Origin: Pectobacterium sp. CFBP8739
GTDB taxonomy: Bacteria; Pseudomonadota; Gammaproteobacteria; Enterobacterales; Enterobacteriaceae
DNA: 64,000 bases
Assembly (NCBI RefSeq): GCF_013449375.1
Contig: NZ_JACDRR010000025.1
Location: 1-64,000, forward strand
Reading direction: 5' to 3'
In this document: positions 1-8,353 of the stretch, one piece after another
How the letters are laid out: every line of letters starts with the position of its first letter
Numbering within the stretch: position 1 is the stretch's first letter
Made by a program: the position numbers and the translations under genes
The notes under the pieces: generated by a model
The model's input: the letters and a program-made list of their open reading frames with translations, nothing else
Database searches by the model: none
Told to the model about the DNA's origin: nothing

Positions 1-2
1 GC

Positions 3-26
3 AAAACCCCGCCGAAGCGGGGTTTT
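3..26 (-). terminator. rnpB intrinsic terminator
   Basis: Perfect 10-bp inverted repeat AAAACCCCGC / GCGGGGTTTT around a CGAA tetraloop. Read on the minus strand it is a GC stem ending in a U run, just past the 3' end of the RNase P RNA. Confidence 0.85.
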
Positions 27-32
27 ATGATG

Positions 33-409
<377 letters not shown>

Positions 410-417
410 CGGCGCGG

Positions 418-446
418 ATAATAGGGCAAATTGTCCTACTTGTCAT
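418..446 (-). promoter_or_regulatory. Probable sigma70 promoter of rnpB
   Basis: On the minus strand ATGACA (441-446) and TATTAT (418-423) are 17 bp apart, a near-consensus sigma70 promoter. Its predicted start falls at about 410, exactly where the RNase P RNA begins. The -35 element lies inside the last codons of rsmI and the spacer covers its stop codon. Confidence 0.65.
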
Positions 447-1323
447 CCCCCGATTCACCGCTATCGCCTTCTTGCTCCAGCCCATAGCGATAAAGCGCGT
501 TTTTCTTCACGCCGTGAATTTCAGCCGCCAATGCAGCCGCCTTCTTCAGCGGCAGCTCAGCACGCAATAGCGCCAGCGTGCGCAGCGCTTCTGCCGACAG
601 CGCGCTGTCATCAACCTGATGACCTTCCACAATCAGCACCATTTCCCCTTTACGCCGATTCTCATCTTCTTTCACCCAGGACAACAGTTCGCCCACAGGC
701 GCGCCGTGAATCGACTCCCAGGTTTTGGTGATTTCACGCGCGAGCACCACATAGCGCTCGGCCCCCAGTACGTCGCTAATGTCCTGTAGGCTATCCAAAA
801 GACGATGGGTGGATTCGTAAAAAATCAGCGTACGAGGTTCTTCCCCCAAATCGCGTAGCGTATCTTTACGCGCCTTGGTCTTGGCAGGCAGGAAACCTTC
901 GTAGCAAAAGCGATCGGATGCCAGACCGGAGGCGGAGAGCGCCGTTATCGCCGCGCACGCGCCCGGCAGCGGCACCACGCGAACGCCAGCCTCACGGCAG
1001 CGCCGAACCAAATGGTAACCTGGATCATTAATCAGCGGCGTACCCGCATCTGAAACCAGCGCGATGCTTTGCCCTGACTGCAATTTAGCCAGTAACACAT
1101 CCGCTTTTTGTTGTTCATTGTGATCGTGTAATGCGAACAGTCGCGCATTAATCGCAAAATGTTGTAACAGCAGACCGGTATGGCGGGTATCCTCTGCGGC
1201 GATCAGATCAACGCTCGCCAATACCGCCAGCGCACGCTGCGTGATGTCGCCCAGATTACCGATTGGCGTAGGGACAATGTAGAGGGTAGATGCAGAAATG
1301 TCTGCTTGTTGGTCTTGATTCAT
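436..1323 (-). CDS. rsmI: 16S rRNA 2'-O-ribose C1402 methyltransferase RsmI
   Basis: A 295-residue SAM-dependent tetrapyrrole-methylase-fold enzyme. RsmI 2'-O-methylates C1402 in the 30S decoding centre, complementing the base methylation by RsmH. The family signature is clear: [14 protein letters not shown] near residues 15-28, AAEDTRHT around 43-50, [14 protein letters not shown] around 89-102, and a G-A-C-A-A-I-T-A-L segment near 121. It is full length compared with E. coli (about 286 aa). It is divergent from lpoA, with only 61 bp between the starts, so the two promoters share that gap. The start at 1323 is the first ATG and gives the usual N-terminus. Assignment to RsmI rather than another methylase rests on whole-length resemblance and the lpoA neighbour. 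Confidence 0.96.
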   Translation of the reverse strand: MNQDQQADISASTLYIVPTPIGNLGDITQRALAVLASVDLIAAEDTRHTGLLLQHFAINARLFALHDHNEQQKADVLLAKLQSGQSIALVSDAGTPLINDPGYHLVRRCREAGVRVVPLPGACAAITALSASGLASDRFCYEGFLPAKTKARKDTLRDLGEEPRTLIFYESTHRLLDSLQDISDVLGAERYVVLAREITKTWESIHGAPVGELLSWVKEDENRRKGEMVLIVEGHQVDDSALSAEALRTLALLRAELPLKKAAALAAEIHGVKKNALYRYGLEQEGDSGESGDDK

Positions 1324-1384
1324 TGTTTCATCCGGGTTGCCGATTTAATATTGAGCATCTTTAAAAAAAATCACTGGATACAGT

Positions 1385-3400
1385 ATGCTTCCCTTTCATT
1401 TCGTCCGTACCCAGGCAGGGCGTGTTATCCCTGTTTTGTTAGCGGCACTGTTTCTCGCAGGCTGTCCAAGTCACGCCCCGCAGAGCCCACCACCTGCGGT
1501 TCAGAGCAAAGCCGACGCCTCATCCGATTATTATCTGCAACAGATGCAGCAAAGTAGCGATAATAACAAGGCTGACTGGCAATTACTTGCTATTCGTTCC
1601 CTGTTACAGGAAGGGAAAGCCCCTCAGGCAAGCCAGCAGTTCAACGCGCTGCCAGAAAAATTGAGCGCGGCGCAAAAACAAGAACAGCAGCTACTCAGCG
1701 CAGAACTGTCCGTCGTCCAAAACAACATGGATGCCGCCAAGGCAGCACTGAGCCAGCTTGATGTGGGCGCGCTTTCCGATCAGCAGAAACAGCGCTATTA
1801 CCAGGCGCAGATCAAAACCGCACAAGGGCGCCCTTCCATTGAGCTGCTCCGCGCCTATATCGCTCAAGAGCCGCTGCTGAAAGGCGACGAACATCAGAGC
1901 AATCTCGATCAGACCTGGCTGATGTTGACGCAAATGTCACCGCAGGAGTCCAGCTCGCTGTTGATTAATGCGAATGAAAATGTGCTGCAAGGTTGGGTCG
2001 ATCTGCTCAATAATTATCAGGACAACCGGACTTCTCCCGATCAATTAAAGAGTGCGATTCAGGACTGGCAGACCCGTTACCCGCATCACCCTGCGGCGAA
2101 AACGCTGCCTACGCAGTTGAATCAGGTACTCAACTACCAGCAGTCATCGGTGAACAGCATCGCGCTGTTGTTACCACTTAACGGTCAGGCGCAGGTGTTC
2201 GCTAATGCCATTCAGCAAGGCTTTAACGCGGCCAAGAACGGTCAGATAGCCACCGTACCCGTATCCGCGCCGACTGCACCTTCAGCGGACGCTGCGCAGG
2301 ACGGACAGGTAGCCCCATCATCCGATGGTCAGAATGCCCAATCGCCCGCGCCATACAGCAATCAGGCGGCAGCCTCTCCGGCATCCGCACCAGAATCACA
2401 GGCAACGAGCGCTGGGCTGTCCAGCTCGCTCCCAGTCAAAGTGTATGACACCTCTTCACAGCCGCTGGCGAATATTCTCACACAGGCACAGCAAGATGGC
2501 GCATCGCTGGTCATCGGTCCACTGCTGAAAAATGAAGTGGATCAGTTGGCAAACAGCCAATCACCGCTGAATATTTTGGCATTGAACCAGCCGGAACACG
2601 TCGAGAATAGCCCTAAGATCTGTTATTTCGCGCTTTCTCCGGAAGATGAAGCCAGAGACGCCGCAAAATTCATCCATCAGCAGGGTAAACAGCAGCCGCT
2701 GGTCTTGGCTCCTCGCGGTGCACTGGGTGACCGTATCGTCAACGCATTTGCTCAGGCCTGGAACCAGCAAAGTGGCACCAGCCCTCTGCAACAGCGCTTT
2801 GGCAACACGGCGGAGTTAAAACAGGCTATCAATAGCGGCGCAGGCTTAAGCCTGAGCGGTCAACCAGTTAGCGTGTTACAGCAGGCGCAGCCGGGTACCA
2901 CCATCGGGGGCTTAACCATTCCGTCACAGGTTCAACCGACGGTCAGTTCATCCGTTAGTGGCAATATCGATGCGGTCTACATCATCGCAACGCCAGACGA
3001 ACTGGCACTGATTAAGCCGATGATCGACATGCGTACCACCTCACGCGCACGTCCAGCGCTTTATGCCAGCTCACGTAGTTTCCAGGCTGGGTTAGGCCCT
3101 GACTTCCGCCTCGAAATGGAAGGTTTGCAGTTCAGCGATATCCCGCTGTTAGCAGGCGCGAACCCAGCACTGATGCAACAGGTCAGCAGCCAGTTTAAAA
3201 ACGATTACTCGTTAGTCCGCCTGTATGCCATGGGGATGGATGCCTGGACGCTCGCCAGCCACTTTGGTGAAATGCGCCAGATTCCGGGTCACCAGATTCC
3301 CGGCGCAACGGGGATGCTAAGTTCAGGGGCGGATTGCACCATCAATCGGCAGTTAACCTGGCAGCAATATCGCCAGGGCCAGTTGGTGCCGGTTCTCTGA
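1385..3400 (+). CDS. lpoA: Outer-membrane lipoprotein activator of PBP1a, LpoA
   Basis: Outer-membrane lipoprotein that crosses the periplasm and activates the transpeptidase of PBP1a (MrcA). A lipoprotein signal ends in lipobox LAGC with Cys27. Residues about 35-250 form the helical TPR-like domain; the C-terminal half is a periplasmic-binding-protein-like domain. Between them, about residues 283-350, is a long low-complexity linker rich in Ala, Pro, Ser and Gln that is expected to be flexible. Its 671 aa match E. coli (678). The 3' end overlaps the proposed yraN start by 67 bp. It opens the lpoA-yraN-diaA-dolP cluster conserved in enterobacteria. Confidence 0.96.
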   Translation: MLPFHFVRTQAGRVIPVLLAALFLAGCPSHAPQSPPPAVQSKADASSDYYLQQMQQSSDNNKADWQLLAIRSLLQEGKAPQASQQFNALPEKLSAAQKQEQQLLSAELSVVQNNMDAAKAALSQLDVGALSDQQKQRYYQAQIKTAQGRPSIELLRAYIAQEPLLKGDEHQSNLDQTWLMLTQMSPQESSSLLINANENVLQGWVDLLNNYQDNRTSPDQLKSAIQDWQTRYPHHPAAKTLPTQLNQVLNYQQSSVNSIALLLPLNGQAQVFANAIQQGFNAAKNGQIATVPVSAPTAPSADAAQDGQVAPSSDGQNAQSPAPYSNQAAASPASAPESQATSAGLSSSLPVKVYDTSSQPLANILTQAQQDGASLVIGPLLKNEVDQLANSQSPLNILALNQPEHVENSPKICYFALSPEDEARDAAKFIHQQGKQQPLVLAPRGALGDRIVNAFAQAWNQQSGTSPLQQRFGNTAELKQAINSGAGLSLSGQPVSVLQQAQPGTTIGGLTIPSQVQPTVSSSVSGNIDAVYIIATPDELALIKPMIDMRTTSRARPALYASSRSFQAGLGPDFRLEMEGLQFSDIPLLAGANPALMQQVSSQFKNDYSLVRLYAMGMDAWTLASHFGEMRQIPGHQIPGATGMLSSGADCTINRQLTWQQYRQGQLVPVL

Positions 3401-3753
3401 ACCAGCGAGCCGCTGGCGCAGTTTATGAACAACAGGCTCGGCGTTATCTTGAACGCGCGGGTCTGACCTTCGCCGCCGCAAATGTTACGCTACGCGGCGG
3501 TGAGTTGGATTTAATTATGCGTGACCGTCATATCTGGGTGTTTGTTGAAGTACGCTATCGGCGTAACGCTCATTTTGGCGATGCGGCAGCCAGCGTCACC
3601 CGACGCAAACAGCAGCGGTTGCTGCACACCGCTGCTGTGTGGTTGGCACAGCGAGGCGCCAGTTTTGACACGGTAGACTGCCGTTTTGACGTGCTGGCCA
3701 TTACGGGCGATCGCTTCGATTGGATCCCGAACGCCTTTGCCGCACAGGGATAA
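3334..3753 (+). CDS. yraN: UPF0102 nuclease-fold protein YraN
   Basis: Small protein of the UPF0102 family, which has a restriction-endonuclease-like (PD-(D/E)XK) fold and no settled function in enterobacteria. The diagnostic motif [10 protein letters not shown] followed by FVEVRYRR (residues about 50-76) supplies the Glu, Asp, Glu and Lys/Arg residues expected of the active site. The start is uncertain. The longest frame uses TTG at 3334, inside lpoA, and gives 139 aa (E. coli 131). No ATG or GTG lies in frame before the conserved [10 protein letters not shown] segment, so translation probably begins at this TTG, perhaps coupled to the end of lpoA. Followed by diaA after 40 bp. Confidence 0.85.
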   Translation: MHHQSAVNLAAISPGPVGAGSLNQRAAGAVYEQQARRYLERAGLTFAAANVTLRGGELDLIMRDRHIWVFVEVRYRRNAHFGDAAASVTRRKQQRLLHTAAVWLAQRGASFDTVDCRFDVLAITGDRFDWIPNAFAAQG

Positions 3754-3793
3754 TTCATCCTTATGAATTTTAATTTACGTAGGTTAACTCAAC

Positions 3794-4384
3794 GTGCTGG
3801 ATAGAATAAAAGTTTGTTTTACCGAGAGTATTCAAACGCAGATTGCAGCGGCAGAAGCCTTGCCAGACGCTATTTCCCGTGGCGCGATTGCGATGGTGCA
3901 GTCCCTGCTGAACGGCAACAAAATTCTGTGCTGTGGCAACGGAACATCAGCCGCCAATGCACAGCATTTTGCCGCCAGCATGATTAACCGCTTCGAGGCG
4001 GAACGCCCTAGCTTACCGGCTATCGCACTTAATGCGGATAATGTGGTCTTAACTGCGATAGCAAACGACCGCTTGCATGAAGAGGTCTATGCCAAACAAG
4101 TTAGAGCATTAGGTCAGACAGGCGACGTATTACTGGCTATTTCAACCCGTGGCAACAGCCGCGATATTGTTAAAGCCGTAGAGTCTGCCGTTACTCGCGA
4201 CATGACGATTGTCGCTCTGACTGGCTATGATGGCGGAGAACTGGCTGGGCTGCTCGGGCCACAGGATGTAGAGATTCGCATCCCGTCACACCGCAGCGCC
4301 CGTATTCAGGAAATGCACATGCTGACAGTAAATTGCCTGTGCGACTTGATTGATAACACACTTTTTCCACACCAGAACGATTGA
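3794..4384 (+). CDS. diaA: DnaA initiator-associating protein DiaA
   Basis: SIS-domain protein that binds DnaA as a tetramer and promotes timely assembly of initiation complexes at oriC. The sequence is almost identical to E. coli DiaA over all 196 residues, including the [20 protein letters not shown] sugar-isomerase loop (residues about 40-59) and [11 protein letters not shown]. Related to GmhA but without an expected isomerase role. Translation starts at GTG 3794, the only start giving the conserved N-terminus. It lies between yraN and dolP as in E. coli. Confidence 0.96.
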   Translation: MLDRIKVCFTESIQTQIAAAEALPDAISRGAIAMVQSLLNGNKILCCGNGTSAANAQHFAASMINRFEAERPSLPAIALNADNVVLTAIANDRLHEEVYAKQVRALGQTGDVLLAISTRGNSRDIVKAVESAVTRDMTIVALTGYDGGELAGLLGPQDVEIRIPSHRSARIQEMHMLTVNCLCDLIDNTLFPHQND

Positions 4385-4395
4385 AGGAGCACTAC

Positions 4396-4968
4396 ATGAG
4401 GATAAGTTCTGTATTTGCCGTGCTGTCTATCGCCCTGCTGCTACAAGGCTGTGTCGGGGTTGTTGCTGTTGGCAGTGCCGTGGCGACCAAAACAGCCACA
4501 GATCCGCGTACTGTTGGCACTCAGGTTGACGATGGTACACTGGAAGTCCGCGTGACGAATGCAATCAGCAAAGACGAGCAACTGAAAAAAGAAGCCCGTA
4601 TTATTGCGACGGCTTATCAGGGGAAAGTCTTGTTAACAGGACAAGCGCCGAACACAGAAATGGCAAACCGGGCTAAGCAAATTGCCCTCGGCGTGGAAGG
4701 TGCAGCCGAAGTCTACAACGAAATACGCCAGGGCACTCCAGTCTCAATGGGAACCGCTTCTATGGATACTTGGATTACCACCAAGGTTCGCTCACAGATT
4801 CTGGCAAGCGACACGGTTAAATCCTCTAACGTAAAAGTCACCACGGAAAACGGCGAAGTCTTCCTGTTAGGCTTAGTAACACAGCGTGAAGGCACTTCCG
4901 CCGCAGAAATCGCCAGTAAAGTTGGCGGTGTGAAGCACGTAACAACGGCCTTCACCTACCTGCAATAA
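4396..4968 (+). CDS. dolP: Outer-membrane BON-domain lipoprotein DolP (YraP)
   Basis: Outer-membrane lipoprotein with two BON domains that binds anionic phospholipids, localises to the division site and supports outer-membrane integrity. The start is ATG 4396, preceded by GAAGGAG; an upstream TTG frame at 4381 would place that ribosome-binding site inside the gene. A lipobox LLQGC puts the acylated residue at Cys19. BON1 spans about residues 48-115 (VRVTNAISKDEQ...GKVLLTGQAPN) and BON2 about 124-190 (WITTKVRSQI...GEVFLLGLV). 190 aa, as in E. coli (191). The ribosome-binding site overlaps the diaA stop codon, so translation is probably coupled. A strong terminator follows. Confidence 0.96.
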   Translation: MRISSVFAVLSIALLLQGCVGVVAVGSAVATKTATDPRTVGTQVDDGTLEVRVTNAISKDEQLKKEARIIATAYQGKVLLTGQAPNTEMANRAKQIALGVEGAAEVYNEIRQGTPVSMGTASMDTWITTKVRSQILASDTVKSSNVKVTTENGEVFLLGLVTQREGTSAAEIASKVGGVKHVTTAFTYLQ

Positions 4969-5008
4969 CGCGTTATCTCTTTAATTCGTTTGTCTTTTAA
5001 AAAACAAA

Positions 5009-5038
5009 AACCGCTGATGAAAACATCAGCGGTTTTTT
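5009..5038 (+). terminator. dolP intrinsic terminator
   Basis: Stem AACCGCTGATG / CATCAGCGGTT with an AAAA loop, followed by TTTTT on the plus strand and preceded by an A run, so it can act in both directions between convergent dolP and the alginate-lyase-like gene. Confidence 0.85.
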
Positions 5039-5092
5039 ATCTCGATTCGACGGGCGCGTACCGTCGCTCGGTGGAATCAGGGTACAACCGAA

Positions 5093-6388
5093 TTACGGTG
5101 TGGCCGGATTCAGCAGCCAGAGCGTGCGGCGGGTTTCAACGCTGATATAGCTCGGTTCTTTATCGCGTTTGCCCACAGCCCCAGTAAGTAATTCCGTAAA
5201 ACCCGCCTGTTTGATTTGCGTCTGATAACGTGGCGCTTTTACACCTCGCTCCGCCTGTAATAACAGCGGAATAAGGCGGCTGCTTTGTCTGTCCATCGTC
5301 TTGCGCGGCCACGTCTTATTTTCATCCAGATACGGTGCCATAAAATCCAGCGCCTTTATCACACTGCTTCCCTTCGGCGTGTGGTATTGCCAAATATTAT
5401 CCCCAACGCGGGACGCCAGAATAGCCATATCCGTTATCGCCTGAAGGTTGAAGTAGCTGTAATGGAAAGATCGCGTGCGTGCCAGCTCCTCAGGCTGAGA
5501 ACCATCGGGCTGCAACTGGTGATCCAGTTTTTCCCGCTGCAATTGCGCCATGGATTTCACCACGTCGATTTTGCCCAGATACCAGGCAATGCCCGCCACC
5601 TGTACGGTATACCAGCTACCGTGGTTGTTCTGAGCCGTTGCCTCTTTTTTCCCCAGTTTGCTGGTTTGCAGCCAGTGCAAATAATCGCTCATCCATTTCT
5701 GCATCTGCTGCTCATCCTGCGTCGTCCAGCTCGGAGCGTGACGCAGCATAATCAGGGAATCGACAATGCGGGTGGAGAAATAGCGTCCGTCCAACACACC
5801 CGACCCTCTGCCCAGTGCAATGCCCGGCACGCCTTGCGCGAAATCGAGATTAGGGTTCATGCGCGTAGCGGGGTCGATAAACCAGGTACGGATCATCGAG
5901 ATGGCCTTATCGGCATAAGCCTGTTTACCAGAGAAATACCACGCCAACGTCAATGCCTGCGTTTGGGCGGTAAATTTTGCCAGTCTAACGCCGTCCGTCT
6001 CCTCATCCTTGCTAGCAGGGTTTACCTGCCCATCACGACGAATCCAGGGCAAACCATCAACTTTGTCGGGATCGGGCCACCAGTAGGCGCTGAGGCTCAA
6101 ATAATCATGCTTTGAACCACTAGGAGGCGTGGATCTTTTTTCCGTCACGCTAGGGTTATCAATTTTCAGTGCACGATCGGCTTCTGAAATGAGCTGCTCG
6201 TACGCCATGCGCGTCTGCGGCTTTTCTGTTTTCTGCTCTAGCTGCTGTTTTACCGAGGATAACTGAGGCTGCGGCAAGAAGGCGTAGGGATTATCGGAGG
6301 GGGACGTTTTAGGCTCCGCATCCGCACGGGCAACGGAAGCCACACAACACAATGCGACCAGTAAACCTGACCAATAACGTAACCGCAT
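5093..6388 (-). CDS. Secreted alginate-lyase-family (PL5-like) protein
   Basis: A 431-residue exported protein resembling the Alginate_lyase (PL5-like) alpha/alpha-toroid family, which cleaves uronic-acid polysaccharides by beta-elimination. The start ATG 6388 has a clean AGGAGA site; the eight codons upstream are untranslated. Residues 1-22 form a signal peptide ending ARA|DA, so the product is periplasmic or secreted. NNHGSW (254-259) carries the Asn-His pair used in catalysis in PL5 enzymes, and R304/R306 with Y310 in RTRSFHYS fit the later Arg and Tyr. The substrate is unproven: alginate is unlikely to be met by a plant soft-rot bacterium, so a plant or self-made polyuronide is possible. 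It stands alone, convergent to dolP. Confidence 0.8.
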   Translation of the reverse strand: MRLRYWSGLLVALCCVASVARADAEPKTSPSDNPYAFLPQPQLSSVKQQLEQKTEKPQTRMAYEQLISEADRALKIDNPSVTEKRSTPPSGSKHDYLSLSAYWWPDPDKVDGLPWIRRDGQVNPASKDEETDGVRLAKFTAQTQALTLAWYFSGKQAYADKAISMIRTWFIDPATRMNPNLDFAQGVPGIALGRGSGVLDGRYFSTRIVDSLIMLRHAPSWTTQDEQQMQKWMSDYLHWLQTSKLGKKEATAQNNHGSWYTVQVAGIAWYLGKIDVVKSMAQLQREKLDHQLQPDGSQPEELARTRSFHYSYFNLQAITDMAILASRVGDNIWQYHTPKGSSVIKALDFMAPYLDENKTWPRKTMDRQSSRLIPLLLQAERGVKAPRYQTQIKQAGFTELLTGAVGKRDKEPSYISVETRRTLWLLNPATP

Positions 6389-6458
6389 ACTTTCTCCTGA
6401 TGTCGAAAACACGACCGTTAACGCAAAAATTTCTCGGTATAGTAACGAACAATACGGG

Positions 6459-7193
6459 TTAATTCAGATTGTTAGCCCGCAAAAATGCATCGCCGCCCAT
6501 CTGACGCATCTGGCGTAAAATCCATTGCTGGCGTTGAATAACATAGCCGGAGGGCGCAGTGGCGCGAAAGCGAATGGGGTTTGGTAACACCGCTGCCAGC
6601 AAAGCGGATTCGCTGGCCGTCAGCCTGCTGGCTGGTTTGTTGAAATAACGCTTGGCAGCGGCCTCTACACCAAAGATACCAGGGCCAAATTCGGCGATAT
6701 TCAGATACACGGTCAGAATCCGCCGTTTTGTCCAGACCAGCTCAATCCCGGTGGTAATTCCCGCTTCAAGCCCCTTACGCACCCAGCTACGCCCGTCCCA
6801 CAAGAACAGGTTTTTCACCATCTGCTGCGAGAGCGTAGAAGCACCACGAATCCGCTGCGTGTTGCGCTCGTTGTGCTTTAATGCCTGCTCAATCGCATCC
6901 AAATCGAAGCCCCAATGATCAGGGAATTTTTGGTCTTCCGCCGCTATTACCGCCAGCGCCATTTCTGGAGCAATCTCCTCCATAGAAACCCAGTCAGAAT
7001 GGGCAACATAGGAGAATTCGCCTTTCAGCCATGCGCTGATCTGCCTGTCTACCATCACTGCGGAGAAGGGTACGGGCAGGAAAGAGAACAGCAGGATACC
7101 AGCCAGCCACGCACCAATGACGACCAACACACTGCGAACAATCAGGCGCTTCAGCCACGTTAGTAAGCCTCCACGCCCTCGGTTCCACCTCAT
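6459..7193 (-). CDS. mtgA: Monofunctional peptidoglycan glycosyltransferase MtgA
   Basis: Inner-membrane GT51 enzyme that polymerises lipid II into glycan strands without a transpeptidase domain. One N-terminal membrane helix (about residues 17-38) is followed by the GT51 domain: motif 1 [14 protein letters not shown] with catalytic Glu86, then [43 protein letters not shown] and the [11 protein letters not shown] segment. 244 aa, full length. It starts within the stop codon of elbB (4-bp overlap, ATGA), so the two are translationally coupled, as in E. coli. Confidence 0.96.
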   Translation of the reverse strand: MRWNRGRGGLLTWLKRLIVRSVLVVIGAWLAGILLFSFLPVPFSAVMVDRQISAWLKGEFSYVAHSDWVSMEEIAPEMALAVIAAEDQKFPDHWGFDLDAIEQALKHNERNTQRIRGASTLSQQMVKNLFLWDGRSWVRKGLEAGITTGIELVWTKRRILTVYLNIAEFGPGIFGVEAAAKRYFNKPASRLTASESALLAAVLPNPIRFRATAPSGYVIQRQQWILRQMRQMGGDAFLRANNLN

Positions 7194-7843
7194 TCGGTGA
7201 GATCCAAAACGCGGGCCACGAGCTTATCAATCCCTTTTGCCGCTTCGCTGATGGAGTTAGCCAGCATGTAGGCCGGTGTCGTCACGATTTTATGTTCCGC
7301 ATCAACTACGATATCATCGACCGGACAAACAACATGGATACCGCCCATCTCTTCGACTGCCTCAGCGGTGTCAATATCGTTACCAATGGTTACGCGAACA
7401 GGTTCACCCAAAATCTTCGGCAACAGCGCAGGTGAGATGCAAATAAAACCAATTGGTTTATTTTGCTTATAAATTTCCTGTGTGAGCAATTGCAGAGTTT
7501 CATCAATCTGACATGCCGTTCCCTGCATCGCAAAGTCACTTAAATTTTTCGCGGCGCCAAAACCACCCGGCACAATCAGCGCATCTAAATCTTGTGCATT
7601 CGCTGTAGAAAGGGGCTGGATTTTTCCTCTGGCGATCCGTGCCGATTCTGCTAAAACGTTGCGATTCTCACCAGTTACGTCACCCGTCAGGTGATTAACT
7701 ACCTGTAATTGCGGCTTATCTGGTGCAAAGCAAACCGCTTGTGCGCCCGCGCGATCCAGCGCAAGTAACGTCAACACGGCTTCATGAATCTCGGAACCGT
7801 CATAAACACCACAGCCACTAAGGACAATGCCGACTCGTTTCAT
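7190..7843 (-). CDS. elbB: DJ-1/PfpI-superfamily glyoxalase ElbB
   Basis: Member of the DJ-1/PfpI superfamily related to E. coli ElbB, which has weak glyoxalase activity and was first noted as a sigma cross-reacting protein. Diagnostic segments are [14 protein letters not shown] at the N-terminus, [16 protein letters not shown], and [11 protein letters not shown] containing the nucleophile-elbow Cys. Three ATGs lie near the start (7858, 7846, 7843). ATG 7843 gives 217 aa, the same as E. coli, with AAGGA seven bases upstream; 7846 is equally possible. Overlaps mtgA by 4 bp. Confidence 0.92.
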   Translation of the reverse strand: MKRVGIVLSGCGVYDGSEIHEAVLTLLALDRAGAQAVCFAPDKPQLQVVNHLTGDVTGENRNVLAESARIARGKIQPLSTANAQDLDALIVPGGFGAAKNLSDFAMQGTACQIDETLQLLTQEIYKQNKPIGFICISPALLPKILGEPVRVTIGNDIDTAEAVEEMGGIHVVCPVDDIVVDAEHKIVTTPAYMLANSISEAAKGIDKLVARVLDLTE

Positions 7844-8032
7844 CATCTTTTCCTTCATTTCATTACATCAACTAATTGATTTTTTAATTGACAAACACTA
7901 ATCTACATCACACATTTTAATGATTCTTGTAACAAACATTTCTACATTTGCTATTTTGTTGCTTGATGAAGATGTACAGTAGTGAGGTTTTAATCACTGT
8001 TGTAGATGTACTTAGTAGAGACTAAGCTCTGC

Positions 8033-8083
8033 TTAGAAACACCGTTACGTTAGAAACATCGTTACGTTAGAAACATAGTTAAG
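8033..8083. repeat. Three-copy 17-bp tandem repeat upstream of arcZ
   Basis: Units TTAGAAACACCGTTACG (8033-8049), TTAGAAACATCGTTACG (8050-8066) and TTAGAAACATAGTTAAG (8067-8083) follow one another directly. The first two differ at one base. The array ends where the ArcZ sRNA is expected to begin, so it occupies the core-promoter region. It follows a perfect inverted repeat CTTAGT-AGAG-ACTAAG at 8011-8026. The repeated GTTA tetrads are reminiscent of ArcA-P direct-repeat sites, but that link is inference. Confidence 0.85.
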
Positions 8084-8199
8084 ACACGAATATCCGCACT
8101 TGCGAGTTTACAAAACCTGAAATCTAAATGCAGGTGCATGTTTTCCCTGGTGTTGGCGCATAATTCGCGCACCCCAGCTTCGGCTGGGGTCATTTTTTT
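8084..8199 (+). ncRNA. arcZ: Hfq-dependent small RNA ArcZ (RyhA/SraH)
   Basis: Trans-acting sRNA that with Hfq activates rpoS translation and represses many mRNAs after RNase E processing. The 3' half, TTTCCCTGGTGTTGGCGCA (8141-8160), then TTCGCGCACCCC and the terminator hairpin, reproduces the highly conserved seed and 3' end of E. coli ArcZ. The location is also conserved: between elbB and arcB, opposite to both. The 5' end is not conserved enough to place exactly; a 121-nt RNA as in E. coli would start near 8079. In E. coli ArcA-P represses arcZ and ArcZ lowers arcB expression, forming a loop with the neighbouring gene. Confidence 0.9.
8170..8199 (+). terminator. arcZ intrinsic terminator
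   Basis: Stem ACCCCAGC / GCTGGGGT around TTCG, followed by CA and seven T. It forms the 3' end of ArcZ and the U tail used for Hfq binding. Confidence 0.9.
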
Positions 8200-8353
8200 C
8201 TACCGTATGAAGGCGTGAAAAACCTCGCATTCCCCGCCCTCTTTACTCGTAAACCCTGTTCAATCTGCCGCCTTTTTGCATGATATCGCATGAGACGAAA
8301 AAAATTCCCCAACCGTTTTACTCGCCACGTCCCTGTGGCCGCAACAGAACGTA

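Noticed and set aside
8033-8083. CRISPR array
   Set aside because: The repeats are contiguous 17-mers without spacers, and no cas genes are nearby.
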